DNA from: Aurantiochytrium sp. KH105
Lineage: Eukaryota > Sar > Bigyra > Thraustochytrida > Thraustochytriidae
Length of the DNA: 64,000 nt
Assembly: GCA_003116975.1 (NCBI GenBank)
Contig: BGKB01000160.1
Coordinates: forward strand, 94,511-158,510
Reading direction: 5' to 3'
Under the pieces are notes generated by a model that saw only the letters and a list, made by a program, of their open reading frames with translations, did not search any database and was not told the DNA's origin. Made by a program: the position numbers and the translations under genes. This document shows, one piece after another, positions 50,059-59,900 of the stretch; the stretch's first letter is position 1, and each line of letters begins with the position of its first letter.

Positions 50059-53000
50059 TCACACAAGTTCTTCATTCTCCTCCCGAGGTCCCTGTGCTGA
50101 CGTTGACGCAGACCCCAAAGCACGCTGGACCCCACGCGCCACAAGAATCTCGTCGAGCTTTTCCTTGATTTCAGGGATTCGCCAGTAATTTAGCTGCAAA
50201 CCTTGCGCAATAAATACTGTCGCAAACCCCTCTTTGGTGACGTGATCCGCGTCGTCATCATCATCCTCGGTTTCGTTGACCTTGTTCCATAACTCAATAA
50301 CCCCATGTTCGTCCAAAGGCTCCAAAGGCTGGCATTCCGTGAGAAGCTGCGTGAACTCGTCAAGGCTCAAGACCCCATTTCCATCCACATCAAATTTGGT
50401 GAACATGTGCATGAGCATCTCGCGATCCACCTCCAATTTGATGAGGAACATCCGCACTACAATCTCCATCACACGGTCCACATCGCAATAAAGAACCGTC
50501 CCGCTCTCCTTGAGATTCTCAATTGCATCTGCGGGCGCAGCAATGCTTTCAAGCTGGCTCGAAAGCTGCTGACGCACCGCACCAGGCATACTCCAGCTTC
50601 GCTTCACCTCGCCCCCGAGCTGAGACCCACTCACAAACACGGTTCCGCGCTGCGATGGCGTTGCGGACCCGACCAGAGATCCCTTCTTGCCTGTTTTGCT
50701 CTTCTTTTGCGACGAGCCCGAACCAGCTTTCGCATCGCGACTCGCGAGTTCAGCATATGACGGCATCGCGAGCGCAAGCGCCGAAACGGTGGCCTGGCTC
50801 TCGAGACGCTCAGCCACCATAAAGGTCGAGCTCACCGTCGAAAGCACCGCCGAAAGCGGAAGGAAGACCGTGCCCTCACTCTTGGAAAACACTCGTCCCA
50901 CCGTGTCCGCGTTACCCGCGTAAAGCTGCGCGATAAACTCCGTTACCACGTCCCCAACAATGGGCGAGTACTTGTCTTCGTGAAGAACGCCGCACGCAAT
51001 CCCAAAGGTTTCTGCCCGAATCGAANGAGTTCAGCATATGACGGCATCGCGAGCGCAAGCGCCGAAACGGTGGCCTGGCTCTCGAGACGCTCAGCCACCA
51101 TAAAGGTCGAGCTCACCGTCGAAAGCACCGCCGAAAGCGGAAGGAAGACCGTGCCCTCACTCTTGGAAAACACTCGTCCCACCGTGTCCGCGTTACCCGC
51201 GTAAAGCTGCGCGATAAACTCCGTTACCACGTCCCCAACAATGGGCGAGTACTTGTCTTCGTGAAGAACGCCGCACGCAATCCCAAAGGTTTCTGCCCGA
51301 ATCGAAGTCGCTGCGTGCGCACGCACAGTTTTGACCAGCCCAAGCGTGTATTCTCGTGCAAGCTTACGCAAGCCATACTTTTGCGTAAAGTAGTCCATGA
51401 CAACGTTGCAAAGTGGCTTGCGTGCGCCTCGGTGGCGTAAGTCTTGGTCCAAAAGAACCTTGGCTGCATACACATCACCAAGAATTGACTCCAGACTCAC
51501 GTCTCGAACTTGCTTGCGCTTTGATAGCTGCAGAAACTTGGTCCATGGATGCGGCTTGGCGCAAAAGTGCGATCTTTCCCCTTTGCCATGCTCCTTGCAG
51601 CTAGTCACAATCACTTTGATATTGTACGCAGCCCCACGCGCAATTTGTAAATACTTTTCCGGGTGCTTGATGACGAGATTTGCCATCAATGCGTCGGGTT
51701 GCCCTTCCTCAAATGCATTGCGTAGTCTCGCTTCGAGGGAGGCGAGATTCTTGCCCCCGAGGTTTGCATCGGGGCCGACACAAGCGTCCATTGTGGTCCC
51801 ATGGCCCCGCACGTTTACATAACCTTCGTCCAGGTGAATCGAGACGTACGGCAACTCGCGACCCCGTTTTCCGGCTTGTGAGCCATCGCTCTTCACATCC
51901 TCGCTTTCGGCAACCTTTGTGCCGTGGCCCGACCCCATAAGAAACCTCGTACTTGCGTTCTGAAAGGTCACGAACTGATCGCGGGACTCACCTTGAAAGC
52001 CAGACGGGTTGGATACCTGCAAAAGGTGAACGAGCAGTCGCATGCGGCCTTCAATAGACATGTTTTCCACAAGAAGACTGAGCAAATCGTTGTCTTCTGC
52101 CGTAAGGTCGAGAAGCGCCTCGCTTTCCAATAAAAATTCCTTGAGAAGACCAAGCCGGGTCGGGCCCGAGGCACTGTGCAAGAGTGACTCTACGAGCGTC
52201 TGTTTGATGACGTCGGATAGTTGCGACACCAAATACATGAGCTCATTGCGATCCATCGCGCCCACGCGGCCTCCAAGCTCAAGCACGCTCAAGTCCTCGC
52301 AGATGCGCTCACGCAATTGACCATCAATCGTTCCCAAAATACGAAATCCTCCTCCAGTGTCTGAGCCATCGGCGCGCCCCCAGTTATTCCATGCGCCAGG
52401 ATCATCCTCGGCGTCTAGCTCATCCGTTTTAGTCTCAACTCTGCAGCCACCGCGCCCAAAGCTTGACTCTCCTTCTATATCCTGGTGTGTTCTCGACTGA
52501 GGACGCGATCCTGGCTTTTGTGTACGAAGGAGCTGGATCATGTAAGCGTGGTCCTTGGATTGCTGCTCCATCTTTTCTTGCATCAGTCGTCGCTCCATCT
52601 CTTGCTCGAGCTGCAATACGCGCAGACGCTGAGCATACCCTTGCGCCACGACACTTTGATCTTGAGACATGGCCTTCTCTAGCGTGCGGCAGAACTCCTC
52701 GATCCGTTGTAAATGAGAAGCCCATACCACATCTACATAGCGTGCTCGAAGTGTGAGCTGACCAAACAGCTTACGCGTGTCCATATCCAGAGCAGCTTCA
52801 TCGAGAGCGCCACGCACAAGCTGTAGCTCTTGCTTGAGACGTTGCATCTGTTGCCGGAACTCCTTGTGATCACTATCAAGACTCACAGGGCCAGCTGCCT
52901 TCCCAGCGAGTGCTGTCTTCTCCTTGAGCAATTGTACTGTTGTTGGGAGACTTCCGCAAGAGCGCGTCTGCTCAATGAGTCGCAGTGTAGGTCCGGTGTC

Positions 53001-53291
53001 ACGGAGTGATTTGATCTTTTCTTCACGGATGCCAACCGCGCGGATCTCATTCAAAAGACTCCATGTAAGTTCGTTTGGCTCTTCTCGCGGCAAGAGGTCT
53101 GAGCGCCGCAAGGGTGCGAGCTTTACGGATCGCTGCACGAAAAGCCCTTCACCGGCAGGAGAAACCAGGCCGCCCTGGGTTGGTCGTGGGCGCCGACATT
53201 TTCGTTCTCGCCTTTGAACCAACACATCTTCGAGTTCGCTTGCCTGAATTTGCTCATCTTTTTGACGTCGGTACGTTCTGTGTGCGGGCAT
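50059..53291 (-). CDS. EF-hand/coiled-coil protein, interrupted by an assembly duplication
   Basis: The frame runs from ATG 53291 (MPAHRTYRRQ; the longer frame begins at a TTG) to base 51027. There an N and a perfect 280-bp repeat break it. Removing one copy and the N joins codon 755 in frame to the remainder (50745-50059), giving 983 residues. Parts seen: a basic N-terminus, Leu/Gln-rich coiled coil around residues 160-290 (EQEMERRLMQEKMEQQ), a helical middle with LSVLELGGRVGAMDRNEL, and a long helical region. Near the C-terminus is a clear EF-hand loop (DVDGNGVLSLDE) after MLMHMFTKF, plus an acidic patch of Asp and a second degenerate EF-like segment. Calcium binding is likely. The cellular role is unknown. 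It is divergent from the next gene (800 bp). Confidence 0.8.
50746..51025 (+). repeat. 280-bp direct repeat, copy 1 (probable assembly artefact)
   Basis: This copy is identical, by reading the two side by side, to 51027-51306. The two are separated by a single N. The repeat is inside coding sequence and the 281-bp offset shifts the frame. Confidence 0.95.
51026..51026. other. Undetermined base N at a contig join
   Basis: This is the only ambiguous base in the window. It sits exactly between the two 280-bp copies, so it marks a scaffold join where overlapping contig ends were not merged. Confidence 0.9.
51027..51306 (+). repeat. 280-bp direct repeat, copy 2 (probable assembly artefact)
   Basis: This is the second copy of the direct repeat. 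Its right boundary continues without a break into the upstream coding part of the EF-hand gene. Confidence 0.95.
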
Positions 53292-54089
53292 GCCGGTGCC
53301 AACGCCGAGGTCGACTTTTCGACTTTCACGTCTTAGTTTTTTCCCCTTTTCACCAAAAGCAAATGGTGTTCCCCCACGCTTGCGACTCGGCCCGGTTACA
53401 GACAATCGCGGACGCGAGACGAGAGCTCGCAGGCATACGTCGCCGCGTCGTTCGCCCCTCCGCCTCCTTCGCCGACACCCGGGCCTGGCCCGGCCAGTCG
53501 GACCCCCCTTCGAGCGCGCTCGTCCATGTATGCCGCCACATCGCCGTACGAGCGAGCGCTCTCAGCCGCGCGGGGGACGCGTCCGCGGGGTCCCGGTGGC
53601 GTTCCCACGACCGGCGCACACCCTGCGCCTGGCCGCGTTCCCATCCCGGCGCGCTGGACAGCAAGACAAGGCAAGCAGGAAGAGCACAGGGAGCCGTCAG
53701 CAAAGCCGCAAGAGTCTCGGCCGCGCGCGCAGAGCTCGGCCGGGCGCAGCGCAGCGCCTGCCGCAGCCCGTCGCGCGCGGGCTTGGGCCCCGGCGGGGCT
53801 CGCGAGGCGCTCTTCCCGCTCTCGCCCGCGCCGCCCGGGCTGGGCCGGGGCTGGGGCTGGGCTGGGCTGGGCTGGCTCGGGTCGAACGAACTTTTGAATC
53901 CTTCAATCTCGCTCGTTCTCCCGGCCGTCTCTCGCGCGCGCTCTTGGCCGCGGCCCCGCTCGCCGCTGCGCGCGCTCTTGGCCGCGCCGCGCGGGGCCGA
54001 CCTTCTCTCTCCCCGACGCGCGGGCCCGGCCTGCGCCGCTTGGGCGCGCGAAGGGGCGGCCGCGCGGCGTCCGAGACCAGCGCGGCTCC
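53292..54089. other. Divergent intergenic region, EF-hand gene / tail-anchored protein gene
   Basis: This 800-bp, very GC-rich region presumably contains two promoters. Open frames here on both strands are Arg/Ala/Pro low complexity. Nothing specific is recognised. Confidence 0.5.
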
Positions 54090-56501
54090 ATGGACTCCAG
54101 AGAAACGCAATGTGCCGCCCAGGAACCCCGACCGCCGCGGCCCCCACGCGCGCGCACACCCGCGACGCCCAACCAGCGCGACGCCCTCCTCGCCGCGGCG
54201 CCGTCCGCGCAGCACGAGCAGCCGCAGCCGCCCGCGGAGGACGGCAACGAGGACGAGCAGCCGCCGGCCGAGGACCTCGAGGACCAGCGCCTCGACGACG
54301 CCACCACCGCCGCTGCCGCTGCCGCCTCGGCGAGCTCGTCGCGCCTGCGCGTGACGGGAACGGGGTCCAGCGCGAGCGCTACCAATGCACAGCTTCTTGC
54401 GAACGGCGGCGCGCAGAACGCCATGGTGAAACAGCGCCAGCCTGAAATGGAGGGGGAGCAGGGCGCAGCAGGTGCGACGTCGACATCAGCACCAGCACCA
54501 GGAGCAGTAGCAGCAGCACCATTTACGCAACCACGATCGGAAACTGGGATTTCTCCAGCTACCTCGCAAAAGCCCTTGCCAGTGCCACAGAAAAAGAGCG
54601 CAGCGGAGCACGAGCGGCAAGACACGTCGAGCATGCGACAACGACACGAGCAGGTGCAGCAGCAATTACAGCAGCAGCAGCAGCAGCAAAAGCAGGCGCC
54701 GCCGCAACCGCAACCACAACCGCCTTCGCCCACGACATATCGGGGGACTCTCATCTTGTTCTGGGGCGCAAGCACGCTATTCACCTCCGAATCGGGCAGA
54801 CTATGGCTTCGGAGATACTTTGAAATCACGCGCGCCATCCTCAAAGCCCGTGGACCTGTAGACAGTCACCAAGCTAGTCCCGGTGCGAGCAACTCAAAAG
54901 ACTCCCGTCGAGTCAAAGATGATGATGGTGATCAAGGCACGCAAAGCGGCGCTGTGGTGGTACAGACGTGTATCCTCGTCGAGGGCATCGGGCCACAACC
55001 CACGCAAGGAGGAGGAGGTAGCCATGAAGCGTCTTTCGCGGTGCTGGGCGAGTGCTACCGCGAAGTTCCGGCATCAGATGACCGTGATTGGGATCTCGTT
55101 CCGGTGCAAGGACCTTCGCGACAGCAGCGTCGGCAAGTAATATTTTCTGCAGATCGCCTAGCCTCGTTCGAGTTTGTCATTGTCGTACGAAGCAATCCAT
55201 TCCTCGAGTCAGCGCCCGAGTTCTCCTTTGTGGATGCAAGACTCTTGCGCCGGTTCCTTGTCCAGCTATCCAGCCTGACGCATCTCTGCTTACACTGCTG
55301 TCGGGGTGCAGAAATTGCTCGCTATGTTGCAGAACATCGGCCGGAGGTAATGATCTTTTATTGGGCGTCTATGTCGCTCATTAATCTTAGCATCATGAAC
55401 AGCGAGCACGACCTTTTACAGTCGTTCCTCGAGGCCCTTCGCAAACACCCTGACGCTCAGCAGGCCTACGAGCAAGCCACGTCGCAGTTCTTGACCCTTA
55501 TGCAGCGCCCGCATGCTGGCGCGAATTTCGAACGCAAGAATGCGCTCCTCCCCCCACAGGCGCAAGGCTTTCCCAAGCGCGTCGGTGTTCCCGGTCTTTT
55601 TCTGCCTGCTCAGCGTGGTGATGATGATCAGAGTCTCGTCTTCCGGGATTGTGGTCCCTATGTTAGAATGGACGAGTCCATAAGCTCGTACAAATTCGTC
55701 AAGTACTACCAGAATGGGCTCTATCAAGCCGTTTACGACCTTCACGTGGCTCTGTCCCGTTTTACGCAGAGAAAGGCAAGCCACGAAGAGCGGCACTTGG
55801 TGGATGATATGCTCGTGCCAACCGTGTACCATCTTGGCTCCCTCCTGGGCTGGCTCGTTTTGTGCGATTTCATTCCCGCGCGATCCAGGACAGATGGAAC
55901 GAGACCCCGACTGCACCCGGAGCTACGTATTCCAGCCCAAGCAGAACGTCTGCAAGCCATGCGCATTGTTCAAAAAGTCGCCAAGCTCTTTGCGGAAGTG
56001 CACGCGTCGCGTCTGTCAAGCTATCAAACGGATGCATTGCAACAGCAGCAGCTCATTTACGATCTGCTTCACGCTATTGGGACGCTTTTTCTCCGCAAAG
56101 ACGAGTATCCTCCTTCGTCTATTTCTCACTTCGAGTTCACCACTCTGTATCTCCACTTAGAGTCGAACCGTATGGTTCCGACGGTCCGCATCCTCGAGCC
56201 CTTATGGGGACTTTATTACCATATGGATGAGAGTTCGACATTCCCCCTATTTGTCAGCCTGCTAGCAGGCTTTGCCGCGCGTGCACCATCTAGTTCTTAT
56301 AGTTCAACAGGACCTGTATCGGGTGCCAGGAGTAGCAGACGATATGAGAAGAGCCGGATGCATTCTGAAAACAGATCCTCCACACGGTCATTCTTTACTC
56401 TAGGAAGCGGAACGAAAATCACATTGGCACTGACAGTGGCCGGGGTGGCCGCCGTCATTGCCAAAGTTGCGTCTTCACGCACCTATAAGAGCGACGTTTA
56501 G
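54090..56501 (+). CDS. Hypothetical protein with polyQ and a C-terminal membrane anchor
   Basis: This is an 803-residue protein from ATG 54090. Residues 1-215 are Pro/Ala/Gln-rich and disordered, with an Ala run and a polyglutamine tract at ~190-200. A globular part starts at ~220 with YRGTLILFWGASTLFTSESGRLWLRRYFEIT, a PH-domain-like opening interrupted by an acidic, Ser-rich loop. From ~400 to ~740 it is helical with aromatic patches (EVMIFYWASMSLINLSIM, VDDMLVPTVYHLGSLLGWLVL). Residues ~777-794 are a single hydrophobic helix (TLALTVAGVAAVIAKVA) near the end, followed by a short basic tail, as in tail-anchored proteins. Membrane insertion of the C-terminus with the bulk in the cytosol is inferred. 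I do not recognise the family. The gene is followed by the coiled-coil gene on the same strand. Confidence 0.8.
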   Translation: MDSRETQCAAQEPRPPRPPRARTPATPNQRDALLAAAPSAQHEQPQPPAEDGNEDEQPPAEDLEDQRLDDATTAAAAAASASSSRLRVTGTGSSASATNAQLLANGGAQNAMVKQRQPEMEGEQGAAGATSTSAPAPGAVAAAPFTQPRSETGISPATSQKPLPVPQKKSAAEHERQDTSSMRQRHEQVQQQLQQQQQQQKQAPPQPQPQPPSPTTYRGTLILFWGASTLFTSESGRLWLRRYFEITRAILKARGPVDSHQASPGASNSKDSRRVKDDDGDQGTQSGAVVVQTCILVEGIGPQPTQGGGGSHEASFAVLGECYREVPASDDRDWDLVPVQGPSRQQRRQVIFSADRLASFEFVIVVRSNPFLESAPEFSFVDARLLRRFLVQLSSLTHLCLHCCRGAEIARYVAEHRPEVMIFYWASMSLINLSIMNSEHDLLQSFLEALRKHPDAQQAYEQATSQFLTLMQRPHAGANFERKNALLPPQAQGFPKRVGVPGLFLPAQRGDDDQSLVFRDCGPYVRMDESISSYKFVKYYQNGLYQAVYDLHVALSRFTQRKASHEERHLVDDMLVPTVYHLGSLLGWLVLCDFIPARSRTDGTRPRLHPELRIPAQAERLQAMRIVQKVAKLFAEVHASRLSSYQTDALQQQQLIYDLLHAIGTLFLRKDEYPPSSISHFEFTTLYLHLESNRMVPTVRILEPLWGLYYHMDESSTFPLFVSLLAGFAARAPSSSYSSTGPVSGARSSRRYEKSRMHSENRSSTRSFFTLGSGTKITLALTVAGVAAVIAKVASSRTYKSDV
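54657..54693 (+). repeat. In-frame CAG/CAA polyglutamine
   Basis: A mixed CAG, CAA and TTA-interrupted triplet tract encodes Gln-rich residues in the disordered N-terminal part of the tail-anchored protein. Confidence 0.85.
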
Positions 56502-56927
56502 TCGTTTCTATTTATCCTTGTTAGTGTTATTGCAAAGCAAATACATGCAGTCCCGGAAGAAACTTTTTATCCCGCAAAGTGCACAGAGATGAACAATACC
56601 GCTTGCGCTTGTCGCATCGAATTTTAAATTAATATTATTGCCTTGAAGTCCCACTTCGTCATCGGTCGCCTTGCAAGCTTGTTCGTTTTGCAGCACCGTT
56701 TTGGCTTCCTGACACGAGCAGCAGCGCCCACCACATTAGCATAATGGGGCCCAATTTGTCCGGTAGAAGTATTTTCCTCAAAGTTCAAGTTCGAAGTTCA
56801 AGTTGGGTTGTCCTTGGGACTCTCGGCTCCGGCAGCCCGCAATTGCGAGGCCAGGCGCTGGCACGGCCCGTGTCCAAGCTACTGGACTAGACCGACGCTC
56901 GTGGTGTTGGCGGCGGCAGTGGCGAGG
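56502..56927. other. Intergenic region upstream of the coiled-coil gene
   Basis: This 426-bp stretch includes a short AAGTTCAAGTTCGAAGTTC direct/inverted repeat cluster at about 56780-56802. The frame of the next gene is open from a TTG at 56808, but the first ATG is used. No gene is seen. Confidence 0.5.
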
Positions 56928-59900
56928 ATGCCAGACACGAGCGCACGATGGTCGCCAAAGAAAAGGTCAACACGAGACCCAGCATACGTAGAGATGGCGA
57001 CGGCTGAAGCGCGAAATCAGAGCGCGGCACCGGGCTTGCAGGCAGCCAGCGCACGGCCTGGGCCGAGAGCAAGCACAACGCAGCATGGGTCTGTGTATCA
57101 CGAGCGCGTGCCTCTGATTCGCAGAGGCGAGCGTGAGAGCGTGGAAGGCTTCATGTGGGATAAACAACGAGGTCAGCGTGCGCTCCAAAAGCGCCGACAA
57201 ATCAGAGAGGACGTCCACGTGTACGCCACAGAGCAAGCGCTTGAAACAAGCTTGCAACGCCAAGGCGTTCATCTCCACGAAGATGATATTGTGCTTGATG
57301 AACATCAGGCATTCGAGGACCCTCACTTCGCCGCCAAGCTTCCCGTGGCATCTCACGCCGAGTCCCACTCGCGCAGACGTTCACAGCTGACTCGAAGATC
57401 AACGGGGATCTCATCAATGCGACTACACAACTTACGCGCTTCACAACGAAACGTATTGGGGGGAAGCAAAGAGCCTGATGATGGCAAGGCATCAGAACAA
57501 AGCTGGGACATCGTTGATGGAGATCTTGACAGTAGCGTCTTCGGTGGCGATGACCAGGACTTCTTGACCGCCGAGACGCTTCGAACCCAAGTCGAAGAAA
57601 AGAAACGGCTGGCTCAAGAAGAAAGGGACTTGCGGCAAGCACAAAAAGAAAGAGCTGAAAAGATCTTTTTCTTTTACGAACAAGTCGACCAAGTCGTAGC
57701 GCGTATTGCCAACACGCTCTCGACAGTGAACAAGTCAGAAATGCACTTTGCAATGAAACTTGGAGATAAATTCGTCAATGATCCGTCTATCGAAGCTTCA
57801 AAAGACATCAAATCTTCCCGCACAAGCCTCATGCAATTACTAGGACCTGGAGACGAGTCCGTGAAGCCACAGGGCCCGCCGGCGGTCTCGTTTTGGACCG
57901 AAGAAGAGGCCGAAGAGTTTCGACTCACCAAGGAAAGTCTCGAGAAACTGACTGCATCGATTAACGTCTCGACATTTTCCGAGAGCCTAAGCGAGATTGG
58001 CGAATGGGTTCATGGGCGGAGGAAGCAGTCCATGGCAGAGGAAAAGGAATTTTACACGCTTATGAAAGAAGTTGAAGAACAAGAGGTTGAGGCAGAGGGC
58101 GCCTCGCGGTCGGTCCGGCTCATGCTACGCGAAAAAGAGCAACGAGCAGAGTCCAAGCTGCAACGCTTCGGCGACGCCTTGCACAAGATCAAGACCAAAG
58201 GGAAACAGCTCAACGCCTTGCTTGCTCGTTACGATGCAGATGCTGTGGCTCTTCAATCGCAACAGACGCAAGAGACCATTGCAGTTCTAGAAAGCCAAAT
58301 CGCAATCATGCGCGCGAGAGTTCTTGAAGCCGATGGCAGGCTTGCAAGCGCAGTGCCTAGCAAAGGGGAGAACCAGGAAATCGAGGACAAGCTCCGCGCC
58401 GAGCAATGTCGTCTTGACTTGGCGAGCGCTGATGTTCTCGAAGAACTTGATCGCATTCAGGCCAAGAACGCTGTCCTGATCAAGCAGGTTGCAGCCTCTG
58501 GTGATGTGCTTCATTCTCTCGAAAATATCGAGCAGCAGGTCCAGCTCCAGGTTGCATTCAAGGAAAAAGCTCGAGAGGCCTATGGCAGGAACCAAAATCA
58601 GCGACTGGAAGTGGAGGATGATGATGAAAAAAAAGAAGACGATAAAAGGGAAGAAGAAGAGGAGCAGGGTGATGGAGAGGGAAAAGACGAAGGCTTGACA
58701 GAGGGAGCAAGTCGCGCGAGTTGCGAAAGCTCATCAATCGAAGAGTCTTCGTCTCCGTCTCAGTCTTCGGAAGTCTCTTCCGACGAGGAGAGCGCCGCCT
58801 CGGACGAAGAGGACCATGCCCGAGAAATTTCTGAGCTTGAGACGCTGATTGCAAACGCAGAAGCTGACAAATTGGCCGAGCTCGAGGAAAAGGAAGAACT
58901 GTCGCGTCAACTCACCACGCGAAAGCATGAATTTGAATCGATGCCGACGGCAATGGAAAGAGAAGCGCGTCTTGTGGATAAAATCAATGAGGTCAAGCGC
59001 CTCCATGATGCCAGAAAGGCCCCCGTTGTTGACAAGGCCACTCTTGAAAGGCAGGCGCAAGAGGCCAAAAGGCTTGAAAAGGCAAAACTGGAGCTCCAAG
59101 AGCAGGTCCAAGCTCTTGAGAAGCGTCTTTCGCAGACTCAATCTGATCTTCAAGAAATCTCGTCGAGTCTGGAAGAGGCGCAAGACCTACTGGCCATGTA
59201 TTCAGCTCCAGCCGCTGGAGGGCACGCGCGAAAACAACGCAAGACTGCTGCAACCCCGAGAAGTGGGCCTCGTGGGGACGTGGGCCCGCTTGGAGATGAA
59301 GCACCTGAATGGGAAGAAGAAATGGTGCCTTCTCGGGATGCTCACGGTAGACAGTCCTCATTGTCTCCTCGAGAAATAAGAACCCTTGACGAGCAGCGAG
59401 AGGAGCTAACGGCGCTGTTTGAAAAGGTTTACGCCCCATTTCAAGTCGATCCCGATACTGGAGACCGCGTTGCGCGCGTTCGATCACATGCAGTCGTAGT
59501 ACGAAGCGAGCGCTTGGGAGACATTCTCGTACGCAAAGAAGGGCCCAGCATTGCTGGAGAGCTCGAAGCATTGCGATGCGACAGCTTAAAAGTAGTCAGT
59601 ATTCGCAACGAGATCCAAGCAGACGTGGAGCGGGCTACGAGCCAACTTCAAGATGCCCTCGCGCGCGGGTCAAATGGGTCATCACAGGAAGAAGAGATTC
59701 AGCGTCGCCTTGTTGCGGCGTGCAAACAAGTAGCACTTTTAGGCAACCAGGTATCTCGCGATCGTGCCAAGGCAAATACTCAGCGGCACTCGATTCAAAC
59801 ATCTCACGAAGAGGAATTGAGAGCAGCGCTAGAGGACATGGAAGAAATGGGCAAGGAGGTCTTGTCGCTCAAAGAGCGAGTCACGGCCATTGCTCATGAG

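Noticed and set aside
50059..50949. Treating the C-terminal EF-hand piece as a separate gene
   Set aside because: Its first ~67 codons repeat the end of the upstream frame exactly, and removing the assembly duplication joins them in phase.
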